NCBI RefSeq assembly: GCF_041908905.1
Contig: NZ_JAYREK010000009.1
Span: forward strand, 46,448 to 110,447
From: Zoogloea sp041908905
GTDB lineage: Bacteria > Pseudomonadota > Gammaproteobacteria > Burkholderiales > Rhodocyclaceae
Direction: 5' to 3'
DNA length: 64,000 nucleotides
Below, piece by piece: positions 24,073 to 32,884 of the stretch (within the stretch, counting starts at the first letter, position 1; every line of letters begins with the position of its first letter). The notes under the pieces are model-generated. The model saw only the letters and a program-made list of their open reading frames with translations, did no database searches and had not been told where the DNA came from. The translations under genes were made by a program, and so were the position numbers.

Positions 24073-26361
24073 TCAGAAAACCGTGCCGAGCTGGAACTGG
24101 AATTTCTGGGTCTTGTCGCCGTCCTTCTTCTTGAGGGCCTGACCCAGGCTGAACTTCAGCGGGCCGACCGGCGAACTCCAGGAGAATGCCAAGCCCGCAC
24201 TGTAACGCAAATCCGAGGCCTGGACCTTGTCGTCGGGGCCCCACACATAGCCCGCGTCGGCGAACACGGACAGGCGCATGGACTTCTCCTTGCCCTGGCC
24301 CGGCATCGGGAAGTAGTACTCGGCGTTGGCCACCGCACGGCGGTTGCCGCCCAGCGCGCGGGAGTAGTTGTTGGCGTCGAGGTAGCGCGGGCCCAGGGTG
24401 CTCTGCTGGTAGCCCCGCACCGAGCCGATGCCGCCGGCGTAGAAGTTCTTGTAGAACGGCAGTTCCTTGCCGTCGTAGCCGTGGGCGTAACCGACGTCGC
24501 CGTTGAGCATCAGCGCATGGCCGCCACCAAAGGGGAACCAGTGCTGGTGCTGGTAGCTGGCCCGCGCGTAGCGCAGGTCGAGCACCGGGGTGGCAACCTC
24601 CAGCGAAGCGCGCTGGTACACACCCGAGGTCGGGTACAGGAAGCTGTCGCGGCGATCGCGGGCCCAGCCGGCGGTGGCCACCAGGCTGCGGGCGGTGTCG
24701 CCGAAGCTGTTAACGAAACTGATGTACGGCGCCGGGCTGGTGTCGTAGACGCTGATCTTGGTCTGGTCGATGGCCAGGCCGAAGTTGATCCGGTCGTCCT
24801 CGGCGATCGGATAGCCGAAGCGCACCCCGGCGCCGATCGACGACGACTTGTAGGTTGCCACCGACAGGGAGGTGGGGTCGACGTTGCGCTGATAGACGTC
24901 CCAGCCGATGCTGACCCCGTCCACCGTCCAGTAGGGGTTGGTGAACGACAGCGCGATCGTGCGGTTGATCCTGCCGGTGTTCATCTGCAGGGTCATCGCG
25001 TTGCCGGTGCCGAACAGGTTCTGCTGGGAGATCGACGCGGACAGGATGACCTTTTCGGCGCTGGAGAAGCCGGCGCCGAGCATCAGGTTGCCGGTGGCGC
25101 GCTCCTTGACCGTGAAGTTGGCGTCCACCTGGTCGGTGGAGCCCGGCACCGCGGGAGTCTCGATGGAGACGTCCTCGAAATACCCGAGGCGGTCGAGGCG
25201 CACCTTGGAGCGGTTGATCGCCGCGCCGTCGTACCAGGCGCCTTCCATCTGGCGCATCTCGCGGCGCAGCACCTCGTCGCGGGTGCGGGCGTTGCCGGCG
25301 AAGTTGATCTTGCGAACATACACGCGCCGGCCCGGGTCGACGAAGAAGGTGAAGGCGACCTCGCGCTTGACCTTGTCCACCTCAGGGGCCGCGTTGACGT
25401 TGGCGAAGGCGTAGCCTTCGTTGCCGAGGCGGTCGGTGAGCGCCTTGGTGCTCGCGGTGATGCTGTCCCGCGAGAAGGTGTCGCCCGCCTTGACCTTGAG
25501 CAGCGGCTGCAGCTCGGCCTCAGGGACCGCCATCGTGCCGGCCAGCTTGACGTCGGAAATGGAGTACTTCTCGCCCTCAGTGATGCTGAGGGTGATGTAG
25601 ATGTCCTTCTTGTCGGGCGTGATCGACACCTGGGTGGAATCGATGCTGAAATCCAGGTAGCCGCGGTTGAGATAGTACGAGCGCAGCGCCTCGATGTCGG
25701 CCGACAGCTTCTGCTTGGAGTATTGGTCGCTCTTGGAGTACCAGGTCATCCAGCCCGGAGTGGTGAGGGTGAAGAGCTCGAGCAGCTCCTTCTCCTTGAA
25801 CACCTTATTGCCGATGATGCTGATCTGCCGGATCTTGGCGGCGTCGCCTTCGATCACGTTGAAGTTCACGCCGACGCGGTTGCGCTCCAGGGGCGTGACG
25901 GTAGTGGTGATCTGCACGCCGTAGAGGCCCTTGGCCAGGTACTGGCGCTTGAGCTCCTGCTCGGCCCGCTCGAGAACGGCACGGTCGAAGATGCGGGACT
26001 CGGCGAGGCCGACCTCCTTGAGGCCCTTCTTGAGGGCGTCCTTCTCGAACTCCTTGATGCCGACGAAGTCGATCTGGGAGATGGCCGGACGCTCATCGAC
26101 GAGCACGACGATCACGTCGTTCTCGACCTCGAGGCGCACATCCTTGAAGAAGCCCGTGGCAAACAGCGCCTTGATGGCCTGGGCAGCCTTGTCTTCGGAG
26201 AAACGTTCACCGACCTTCACGGGAAGATAGCTGAACACCGTACCGGCTTCGGTACGCTGGATCCCTTCGACACGGATATCTTTGACGACGAATGGCTCGA
26301 AGGCCAGGGCGGGGGATGCGAACAAGGCCGCGATCACCCCGGAGAGGAGCTTGGATTTCAT
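24073..26361 (-). CDS. bamA: Outer membrane protein assembly factor BamA
   Basis: Omp85 protein that inserts beta-barrels into the outer membrane. 762 aa: signal peptide (LLSGVIAALFASPALA), five POTRA domains (about residues 20-420; EPFVVKDIRVEGIQRTEAGT opens POTRA 1), and a 16-strand barrel. The conserved loop-6 region is YFNFYAGG-like (FYKNFYAGGIGSVRGYQQ). The C-terminus FQFQLGTVF ends in Phe as required for barrel insertion. Six bp separate it from rseP. Confidence 0.97.
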   Translation of the reverse strand: MKSKLLSGVIAALFASPALAFEPFVVKDIRVEGIQRTEAGTVFSYLPVKVGERFSEDKAAQAIKALFATGFFKDVRLEVENDVIVVLVDERPAISQIDFVGIKEFEKDALKKGLKEVGLAESRIFDRAVLERAEQELKRQYLAKGLYGVQITTTVTPLERNRVGVNFNVIEGDAAKIRQISIIGNKVFKEKELLELFTLTTPGWMTWYSKSDQYSKQKLSADIEALRSYYLNRGYLDFSIDSTQVSITPDKKDIYITLSITEGEKYSISDVKLAGTMAVPEAELQPLLKVKAGDTFSRDSITASTKALTDRLGNEGYAFANVNAAPEVDKVKREVAFTFFVDPGRRVYVRKINFAGNARTRDEVLRREMRQMEGAWYDGAAINRSKVRLDRLGYFEDVSIETPAVPGSTDQVDANFTVKERATGNLMLGAGFSSAEKVILSASISQQNLFGTGNAMTLQMNTGRINRTIALSFTNPYWTVDGVSIGWDVYQRNVDPTSLSVATYKSSSIGAGVRFGYPIAEDDRINFGLAIDQTKISVYDTSPAPYISFVNSFGDTARSLVATAGWARDRRDSFLYPTSGVYQRASLEVATPVLDLRYARASYQHQHWFPFGGGHALMLNGDVGYAHGYDGKELPFYKNFYAGGIGSVRGYQQSTLGPRYLDANNYSRALGGNRRAVANAEYYFPMPGQGKEKSMRLSVFADAGYVWGPDDKVQASDLRYSAGLAFSWSSPVGPLKFSLGQALKKKDGDKTQKFQFQLGTVF

Positions 26362-26367
26362 CCGATT

Positions 26368-27732
26368 TCAGCTGGCAACCAGGCGGTTGATGTCGTTGTA
26401 GAAGGCAAAGGCCATCAGCGCAGCCAGCAGGGCCATGCCGATCTGCTGGCCGATCTCCATAGCACGCTCGGAGACAGGGCCGCCCTTAATGATTTCAATC
26501 AGATAATACAGCAAGTGCCCGCCGTCGAGCACCGGCACCGGCATCAGGTTGAGGACGCCGAGGCTGATGCTGATGAGGGCCAGGAACTTGATGTAATGGG
26601 CCCAGCCCATCCGGGCCGACTGGCCCGCGAAATCGGCGATGGTCACCGGGCCGCTGAGGTTCTTGACCGAAACCTCGCCGACGATCATGCGCCCCATCAT
26701 CGAGACGCTCATCGCCGCGGTGTCCCAGGTCTGGCCGAGCCCCTTCGACAGGGCCTCGGCGACCCCGTAGCGCACCGTGACGAACATCTGCTCGCGCTGG
26801 GCGTCGGCATCGGCGAGCGCCGCGCCGATGCGGCCGATGCTGCGCCCATTGTCGTCTACCGCCGACGGGACGACCTGAAACACCTGCGTCTGCCCGTCCC
26901 GCAGCACCTCGAAATCCAGCTTCCGGCCGGGCGCATCCCGGACGATCGCCACCAGCTCGCTCCACTGGGCGATGGCGCTGTCGCCGATCCGCAGCACCCG
27001 GTCGCCGGCCCGGAGGCCCGCCACCTCGGCGGCACCGTCGGGGCTCAGCTTGCCCAGCACCGCCGGCAGGCGCGGCCGTTCGAGATTGAGGCCCAGCTGG
27101 GCCGTGACGTCACGCTCCGCCTGGTCAACGACGACGCCCGCCAGGTCCAGCTTGTGGAAGACGATCTCGTGGTTGGAGTTGATGGTCTCGACCGTCACGG
27201 CCTCCTTGTCGAGGGCCAGGTTGAGCAGCTTCCAGCGGAACGACTGCCAGGTGTCGACCGGCTCGCCATTGACCGCACGCACCAGCTCGCCGCCGCGGAA
27301 GCCGGCCTGGGCGGCGGGCGTCGCTGCCTCGGGCTCGCCGAGGCGCGGGCGAAGCTCTTCGACGCCGCCTGTGTACAGCCCCCAGTAGAGGGCGATCGCC
27401 AGGACGAAGTTGGCCAGCGGGCCGGCCGCCACCACCGCGATGCGCCGCCAGACGCTCTGGCGATTGAAGGCGCGATGGAGTTCGTGGGCCGCCACCGGCG
27501 CCTCGCGCTCGTCGAGCATCTTCACGTAGCCGCCGAGGGGAAAGGCCGACAACACCCACTCGGTCTGATCGGCGCCGGCCTTGCGGACGAGCAGCGGCCT
27601 GCCGAAGCCGAGGGAGAAGCGCAGCACCTTGACCCCGCACAGGCGCGCGACGAGGTAGTGGCCAAACTCGTGCACCACGATCAGGATGCCGAGGGCCAGG
27701 ATGAACGGCAGGAGGTAATCGAGGAGATTCAT
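26368..27732 (-). CDS. rseP: Site-2 zinc metalloprotease RseP
   Basis: Intramembrane protease that cleaves anti-sigma factors and leftover signal peptides. 454 aa. Zinc motif HEFGH at residues 21-25 in the first membrane helix, two tandem PDZ regions (about residues 110-290; GFRGGELVRAVNGEPVDTW and GLRAGDRVLRIGDSAI), and the third zinc-ligand motif PVPVLDGGHLLYY near residue 400. ATG at 27732 is used; a TTG at 27741, overlapping the dxr stop, would add three residues. Known for betaproteobacteria between dxr and bamA. Confidence 0.95.
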   Translation of the reverse strand: MNLLDYLLPFILALGILIVVHEFGHYLVARLCGVKVLRFSLGFGRPLLVRKAGADQTEWVLSAFPLGGYVKMLDEREAPVAAHELHRAFNRQSVWRRIAVVAAGPLANFVLAIALYWGLYTGGVEELRPRLGEPEAATPAAQAGFRGGELVRAVNGEPVDTWQSFRWKLLNLALDKEAVTVETINSNHEIVFHKLDLAGVVVDQAERDVTAQLGLNLERPRLPAVLGKLSPDGAAEVAGLRAGDRVLRIGDSAIAQWSELVAIVRDAPGRKLDFEVLRDGQTQVFQVVPSAVDDNGRSIGRIGAALADADAQREQMFVTVRYGVAEALSKGLGQTWDTAAMSVSMMGRMIVGEVSVKNLSGPVTIADFAGQSARMGWAHYIKFLALISISLGVLNLMPVPVLDGGHLLYYLIEIIKGGPVSERAMEIGQQIGMALLAALMAFAFYNDINRLVAS

Positions 27733-27737
27733 GCCCT

Positions 27738-28931
27738 TCAACGGAGCGAGCGGCGAATGTAGTCGGCGGCAAACGCCCGCGACCGGCGGTCGGCATCCAG
27801 CACGATGTCGAGGGAGTCCGCCGCGCAGGGCGCAATGGCGTCGAGGGTAGCGGCGATCACCGCGGGGATGCGGTCGAAGCCGAGCGCGCCATCGAGGAAG
27901 CAGCCCACCGCCACTTCGTTGGCGGCGTTGAGCACCGCCGGCGCCACGCCCTCCTCGGCGAGTGCGCGGTAGGCCAGCGCGAGGCAGGGAAAACGCTCCA
28001 GATCCGGCCGCTCGAAATTGAGCTGGCCGACGGAAAACAGGTCGAGGGGCCTGACCCCGGCATCCACCCGCTCCGGGAAGGCCATCGCGTGGGCGATCGG
28101 CGTACGCATGTCGGGGTTGCCGAGCTGGGCGATGACCGAACCGTCCACGTAGGACACCATCGAGTGGATCACGCTCTCGGGGTGGATCACCACCTCGATG
28201 CGCTCGGCGGGCGCGCCAAACAGCCAGTGGGCCTCGATGACCTCCAGGCCCTTGTTCATCATCGTCGCCGAGTCGACGGAGATCTTGCGGCCCATCACCC
28301 AGTTGGGATGGGCGCAGGCCATCTCGGGCGTCACCGCGGCCAGCTCATCCAGCGGCTTGCGACGGAACGGGCCGCCCGATGCGGTGAGCAGGATGCGCGT
28401 CACCTCGACGCCGTCCACCCCGCCGCGGAAACCCGCCGGCAGCGCCTGGAAGATCGCGTTGTGCTCGCTGTCGATGGGCAGCAGGGTCGCGCCGTTGGCG
28501 GCGACCTCGCGCATGAACAGGGCACCGGACATCACCAGCGCCTCCTTGTTGGCGAGCAGCACGCGCTTGCCGCTGCGCGCCGCCGCCAGGGTCGGCACCA
28601 GCCCCGCCGCGCCGACGATGGCCGCCATGACCATGTCGACCTCCGGGGCGGAGGCGACATCGGCCAGCGCCGCCGGCCCGACCAGCACTTCGGTGCAGCA
28701 GCCCGCCTGGTCCAGCAGCGCCTGCAGGCGCTGGGCGTCCTCGGCCCGGTCGAGCACCGCGTAGGCGGGGCGATGGGCACAGCACTGCTCGAAGAGCTTG
28801 TCCACCTGACGATGGGCAGTCAGGGCGAACACCCCGTAACGATCGGGGTGGCGCGCGACGACGTCGAGGGTGCTGACACCGATGGACCCGGTCGCGCCGA
28901 GCACCGTGAGAAGTTTCTTGCGTTGGCTCAT
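27738..28931 (-). CDS. dxr: 1-deoxy-D-xylulose-5-phosphate reductoisomerase
   Basis: Second step of the non-mevalonate isoprenoid pathway: rearranges and reduces DXP to MEP with NADPH. 397 aa. NADPH-binding VLGATGSIGVSTLDVV, LLANKEALVMSG, the metal-binding IDSEHNAIFQAL, and the substrate segment ASGGPFRRKPLDEL followed by HPNWVMGRKISVDSATMMNKGLE (central part). Lies 18 bp after cdsA; this order (uppS-cdsA-dxr) differs from E. coli dxr-uppS-cdsA. Confidence 0.97.
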   Translation of the reverse strand: MSQRKKLLTVLGATGSIGVSTLDVVARHPDRYGVFALTAHRQVDKLFEQCCAHRPAYAVLDRAEDAQRLQALLDQAGCCTEVLVGPAALADVASAPEVDMVMAAIVGAAGLVPTLAAARSGKRVLLANKEALVMSGALFMREVAANGATLLPIDSEHNAIFQALPAGFRGGVDGVEVTRILLTASGGPFRRKPLDELAAVTPEMACAHPNWVMGRKISVDSATMMNKGLEVIEAHWLFGAPAERIEVVIHPESVIHSMVSYVDGSVIAQLGNPDMRTPIAHAMAFPERVDAGVRPLDLFSVGQLNFERPDLERFPCLALAYRALAEEGVAPAVLNAANEVAVGCFLDGALGFDRIPAVIAATLDAIAPCAADSLDIVLDADRRSRAFAADYIRRSLR

Positions 28932-28949
28932 GTGCTTTGCTGCGGAGTT

Positions 28950-29777
28950 TTACTGCGCGATCCAGAGGACGACGAGGGCGGCCAGCGGCAACGTGGATGT
29001 CAGGCTGTCGATGCGGTCGAGGATCCCCCCGTGGCCGGGCAGCAGTGTGCCGCTGTCCTTGACACCCGCCTGCCGTTTGACCAGGGATTCGAAGAGGTCG
29101 CCGATGATGCTGACCGCTGTGAACGCCACCAGCCCGACGAGGGCGAGCACCAGCTTGCCGGGCTCGGCCACCGGATAGCCGATGTAGGACAGGCAGGCCA
29201 GGCCGTAGGCGCACACGCCGGCAACCGCCCCGTAGGCGCCTTCCCAGCTCTTGCCCGGGCTGATGGACGGCGCCAGCTTGCGGCGGCCGAAAGCCCGTCC
29301 GGTGAAGTAGGCCGCGATGTCGGCCACCCACACCGCCGCCATCACGCCGAGCAGCAGCCAGGGGCTCAGCAGGCGCAGGTGGGCGATGGCCAGGCTGGGC
29401 GGCACCAGCAGCACGAAGCCGACCAGCGCCGCCGCGCCGGCGCCGGGCAGCTTCCAGCGCGAACGCAGCCAGAACGGCACACAGCAGATCCAGAACAACG
29501 CCGACAACCCGTAGATCGGCGCCAGCGCAAAGGGCGCCACCACGCCGGGCAGATGCAGCCCCCCCACCAGCCCGCCGGCGAGACAGATCAGGCCCAGCAG
29601 CCCGGCGTAGAGACGCCGCCGCCCGGTGCCGAACCCCACCATGGCACCCCACTCAAGGGCTGCCCCGAAACAGACGAGGGAGGCAAACAGAAGCCAGCCG
29701 AGGGCCGGCAACAGGAACAGCGCAGCCAGGAGACCCGCGAGAAGGATCAGCGCGGTGATGACCCGCGCCTTAAGCAT
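28950..29777 (-). CDS. cdsA: Phosphatidate cytidylyltransferase
   Basis: Integral membrane enzyme that makes CDP-diacylglycerol from phosphatidate and CTP for all phospholipids. 275 aa with about 7-8 hydrophobic helices. The family signature is near the C-terminus: VKRQAGVKDSGTLLPGHGG followed by ILDRIDSL. An upstream FTGRAFGRRKLAPSISPGKS is the other conserved block. Overlaps the uppS stop by 8 nt. Confidence 0.96.
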   Translation of the reverse strand: MLKARVITALILLAGLLAALFLLPALGWLLFASLVCFGAALEWGAMVGFGTGRRRLYAGLLGLICLAGGLVGGLHLPGVVAPFALAPIYGLSALFWICCVPFWLRSRWKLPGAGAAALVGFVLLVPPSLAIAHLRLLSPWLLLGVMAAVWVADIAAYFTGRAFGRRKLAPSISPGKSWEGAYGAVAGVCAYGLACLSYIGYPVAEPGKLVLALVGLVAFTAVSIIGDLFESLVKRQAGVKDSGTLLPGHGGILDRIDSLTSTLPLAALVVLWIAQ

Positions 29778-30561
29778 GGCCGGGCGCGGAAGGGTCGGTG
29801 CTGGTGGCGGCGAGCACCTGCTCGCTGGTCCGACCGTAGCGGCGTTCGCGCCCCTGATAGGAGGCGATCGCCTCCTTCAGCTCGGCTTCGCCGAACTCGG
29901 GCCACAGCTTGTCGGTGAAATACAGCTCGGAATAGGCCAGCTGCCACAGCATGAAGTTGCTGATGCGCTTCTCGCCGCCGGTGCGGATGAAGAGGTCGGG
30001 CTCGGGGCCGAAACTGAGCGCGAGATGGGCCGACAGGTCGTCTTCGCTGAAACCGTCCCGGGCCTCGGGCCGCGCCGCGAGCATCTTCTCGACGGCCTGC
30101 ATGATGTCCCAGCGGCCGCCGTAGTTGGCGCAGATGGTGAGGTTCATGGCCGTGTTGCCGGCGGTCAGCGCCTCGGATTCACGGACCATGTCCACCAGCG
30201 GCTTGTCGAAACGGCTGAGGTCGCCGACCACCCGCAGACGGATGTTGTTGCGGTGGATGCGCTCGATCTCGCCCTTCAGGGACTTGATGAAGAGCTGCAT
30301 CAGGAAGGACACCTCGTCCTTCGGACGCCGCCAGTTCTCGGAACTGAAAGCAAACAGGGTGAGGTACTCGACCTTGTTGTCCAGGCAGGTGCGGACCACC
30401 TCGCGCACGGAATCGACGCCCTTGGCATGGCCGGCCACCCGCGGCATCAGGCGCTTGCGGGCCCAGCGGCCGTTGCCGTCCATGATGATTGCGATGTGCC
30501 GGGGAACCTGCACAGTCTCGGGAACAGCCCGCGTGGAGCTGATGAACGGCAGTCGCACCAT
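29770..30561 (-). CDS. uppS: Undecaprenyl diphosphate synthase
   Basis: Cis-prenyltransferase that builds the C55 carrier lipid for peptidoglycan and O-antigen. 263 aa, slightly extended at both ends. The catalytic Asp lies in RHIAIIMDGNGRWARKR (about residue 28), followed by GHAKGVDSVREVV, LTLFAFSSENWRRP and the C-terminal FIRTGGEKRISNFMLWQ and YFTDKLWPEF motifs. ATG at 30561 gives about 20 residues before the fold; a shorter start cannot be excluded. Confidence 0.96.
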   Translation of the reverse strand: MVRLPFISSTRAVPETVQVPRHIAIIMDGNGRWARKRLMPRVAGHAKGVDSVREVVRTCLDNKVEYLTLFAFSSENWRRPKDEVSFLMQLFIKSLKGEIERIHRNNIRLRVVGDLSRFDKPLVDMVRESEALTAGNTAMNLTICANYGGRWDIMQAVEKMLAARPEARDGFSEDDLSAHLALSFGPEPDLFIRTGGEKRISNFMLWQLAYSELYFTDKLWPEFGEAELKEAIASYQGRERRYGRTSEQVLAATSTDPSAPGHA

Positions 30562-30609
30562 GATTTTTCCGCCTGCAGGGAACCGGGAAGACAGATCTGG
30601 ACCGGAAGG

Positions 30610-31167
30610 TCAGATCTGCATCAGTTCTTGTTCTTTCTGTGCGAGAACCTTGTCGATCTCGACGATGGCCTTGTCGGTCAGCTTCTGCACGTCGTCCTGG
30701 GCGCGGCGCTCCTCGTCTTCGGAGATCGTCTTGGCCTTGAGGGCGTCCTTGAGGTGGGCGTTGGCGTCGCGACGCAGGTTACGCACGGCGACCTTGGCAC
30801 CTTCGCCTTCGTGCTTGACGACCTTGATGAGTTCCTTGCGGCGCTCTTCGGTCAGCGCGGGCATCGGGACGCGGATGATCTCGCCCTGGGAGGCAGGGTT
30901 GAGGCCGAGGTCGGAGTCGCGGATGGCCTTCTCGACCTTGCCGATCATCGGCTTTTCCCACGGCTGGACGCCGATGGTGCGGGCATCGATCAGGGTGATG
31001 TTGGCGACCTGGGAGATGGGCACCGGGCTGCCGTAGTACTCGACCATCACGTGATCGAGGATGCCGGTGTGGGCACGGCCGGTGCGGACCTTGGCCAGGT
31101 CGGTCTTCAGCGCCTCGATGGAGCGCTGCATCTTGTGTTCGGTAGTTTTCTTGAGCTCGGGGATCAT
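30610..31167 (-). CDS. frr: Ribosome recycling factor
   Basis: Splits post-termination ribosomes together with EF-G. 185 aa, exact family length. The three-helix bundle and beta domain are recognisable: KTTEHKMQRSIEALKTDLAKV-like N-terminal helix, VRTGRAHTGILDHV, the hinge segment VEYYGSPVPISQVANI, and RVPMPALTEERRKEL. Ten bp after pyrH, as in most bacteria. Confidence 0.97.
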   Translation of the reverse strand: MIPELKKTTEHKMQRSIEALKTDLAKVRTGRAHTGILDHVMVEYYGSPVPISQVANITLIDARTIGVQPWEKPMIGKVEKAIRDSDLGLNPASQGEIIRVPMPALTEERRKELIKVVKHEGEGAKVAVRNLRRDANAHLKDALKAKTISEDEERRAQDDVQKLTDKAIVEIDKVLAQKEQELMQI

Positions 31168-31177
31168 TTCGACATCC

Positions 31178-31894
31178 TCAGCAGTAAACCAGCGTGCCTT
31201 CGTCCTCGCCCATCACGACCCGCTTCAGCGCGCCGCTCTTGAAGAGGCTGAACACGTTGATCGGGAGGCGCTGGTCGCGGCACAGGGCAAACGCGGTAGC
31301 GTCCATCACGGCGAGATTGCGGGCGATCGCCTCGTCGAAGGAGATCCGCTGGAAACGGGTCGCGGACGGGTCCTTCTTCGGATCGGCGGTGTAGATGCCG
31401 TCCACCTTGGTGGCCTTCAGGACGATGTCGGCGCCGATCTCGGCACCCCGCAGCGCAGCCGCGGTGTCGGTCGTGAAGAAGGGGTTGCCGGTGCCGGCAC
31501 CGAAGACGACCACGCGCCCTTCTTCGAGGTAGCGGATCGCCTTGCCGCGGATGTACGGCTCGACCACCTGGTCGATCCGCAATGCGGACTGGACGCGGGC
31601 GTTGACCCCGGCGGCGCGGAAGGCGTCCGCAAGGGCCATCGCGTTCATCACGGTGGCCAGCATCCCCATGTAGTCGGCGGTGGCGCGGTCCATGCCGGAC
31701 GCCGCCCCCGCCATGCCACGGAAGATGTTCCCGCCGCCAATCACCACCCCCACTTCGACACCGATGCGGGTGACGTCGAGCACATCGCGGACGATACCGG
31801 CGACGACATCCTGGTTGATGCCATAGGCGTCATCGCCCATCAGGGCTTCACCGGAGAGCTTGAGGAGAATGCGTTTGTAGGCGGGCTGGCTCAT
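31178..31894 (-). CDS. pyrH: Uridylate kinase
   Basis: Phosphorylates UMP to UDP; hexameric amino-acid-kinase fold, usually activated by GTP and inhibited by UTP. 238 aa. Conserved blocks: YKRILLKLSGEALMGD, VGVVIGGGNIFRG, MGMLATVMNAMAL, VVFGAGTGNPFFTTDTAAAL and LKATKVDGIYTADP. Lies 15 bp after tsf within the rpsB operon. Confidence 0.97.
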   Translation of the reverse strand: MSQPAYKRILLKLSGEALMGDDAYGINQDVVAGIVRDVLDVTRIGVEVGVVIGGGNIFRGMAGAASGMDRATADYMGMLATVMNAMALADAFRAAGVNARVQSALRIDQVVEPYIRGKAIRYLEEGRVVVFGAGTGNPFFTTDTAAALRGAEIGADIVLKATKVDGIYTADPKKDPSATRFQRISFDEAIARNLAVMDATAFALCRDQRLPINVFSLFKSGALKRVVMGEDEGTLVYC

Positions 31895-31909
31895 CGTTAT
31901 GGGACCTTC

Positions 31910-32809
31910 TTACTTCTGGGCAGCCGCGGCAGCGGCCTGGGCAGCGACTTCAGCGGCGAAGTCGGTCACCTTCTTCTCGATGCCTTCACCCACGATGTAC
32001 AGGGTGAAACCGGCCACGGAAGCGCCCTTGGCCTTCAGCAGCTGGGCAACGGTCTGCTTGCCGTCCTCGGCCTTGACGAAGACCTGGTCGAGCAGGGTGA
32101 CGTCCTTCAGGAACTTCTGGACGGTGCCTTCGGCGATCTTCTCGAGCATGGCTTCCGGCTTGCCGGCTTCGCGGGCCTTCTCGATGGCGATGCGGCGCTC
32201 GACGTCGAGCAGCTCGGCGGGCACGCCGGAGGCGTCGAGGGACTTCGGCTTGGAAGCGGCGATGTGCATCGCCAGATCCTTGGCCAGGGCTTCGTCGCCG
32301 CCGACCACGTCGATCAGCACGCCGATCTTGGAGCCGCCGTGGATGTAGCTGGCCGCGGCACCCTTGGCTTCAGTGCGAACGAAGCGGCGAATGGACATGT
32401 TCTCGCCGATCTTGCCGACGAGGGCCTTGCGGACCTCTTCAACGGTCTGGCCGTCGATCTCGAGGGCAGACAGGGCTTCGACGTCGGCCGGGTTCTTGGT
32501 GGCGACGAGTTCGGCAACGTTCTTGACGAGGGCCAGGAAGTCGTCGTTCTTGGCGACGAAGTCGGTCTCGCAGTTGACTTCGACCATCGCGCCCAGCTTG
32601 GCGTCGGCGGAGATGTAGATGCCGACGATGCCTTCGGCGGTCACGCGGGCGGCAGCCTTGGAGGCCTTGTTGCCCAGCTTGACGCGCAGGATTTCTTCGG
32701 CCTTGGCCATGTCGCCAGCGGCTTCGGACAGGGCCTTCTTGCACTCCATCATGGGTGCGTCGGTTTTCTCGCGCAGCTCCTTGACCATGCTTGCGGTGAT
32801 TTCCGCCAT
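31910..32809 (-). CDS. tsf: Translation elongation factor Ts
   Basis: Nucleotide exchange factor for EF-Tu. 299 aa. N-terminal UBA-like domain (ASMVKELREKTDAPMMECKK) followed by the TDFVAKNDDF core motif that contacts EF-Tu, and dimerisation and C-terminal modules. A clear AGGAG ribosome-binding site precedes ATG 32809. Separated from rpsB by 75 bp containing overlapping hairpins. Confidence 0.97.
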   Translation of the reverse strand: MAEITASMVKELREKTDAPMMECKKALSEAAGDMAKAEEILRVKLGNKASKAAARVTAEGIVGIYISADAKLGAMVEVNCETDFVAKNDDFLALVKNVAELVATKNPADVEALSALEIDGQTVEEVRKALVGKIGENMSIRRFVRTEAKGAAASYIHGGSKIGVLIDVVGGDEALAKDLAMHIAASKPKSLDASGVPAELLDVERRIAIEKAREAGKPEAMLEKIAEGTVQKFLKDVTLLDQVFVKAEDGKQTVAQLLKAKGASVAGFTLYIVGEGIEKKVTDFAAEVAAQAAAAAAQK

Positions 32810-32837
32810 GCTTGCTCCTAGATATCTAATGAATGGT

Positions 32838-32879
32838 ATTCAGTCGGATACTGAATGGGCGCCCGAGGCGCCCATTCAG
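32838..32879 (-). promoter_or_regulatory. Two mutually exclusive hairpins between rpsB and tsf
   Basis: A 13-bp perfect stem (32851-32863 with 32867-32879, loop CGA) lies 5 bp after the rpsB stop. A second stem, ATTCAGT (32838-32844) with ACTGAAT (32850-32856), shares the CTGAAT arm with the first, so both cannot form at once. There is no U-run after the large stem on the mRNA strand. It is probably an attenuating or mRNA-processing element that sets the S2 to EF-Ts ratio, as known for E. coli rpsB-tsf; the switch idea is inference. Confidence 0.6.
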
Positions 32880-32884
32880 GGGAA

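Noticed and set aside
24061..27762. 1233-codon open frame on the plus strand across bamA and rseP
   Set aside because: Mirror of BamA and RseP in high-GC DNA; no motif and no start signal.
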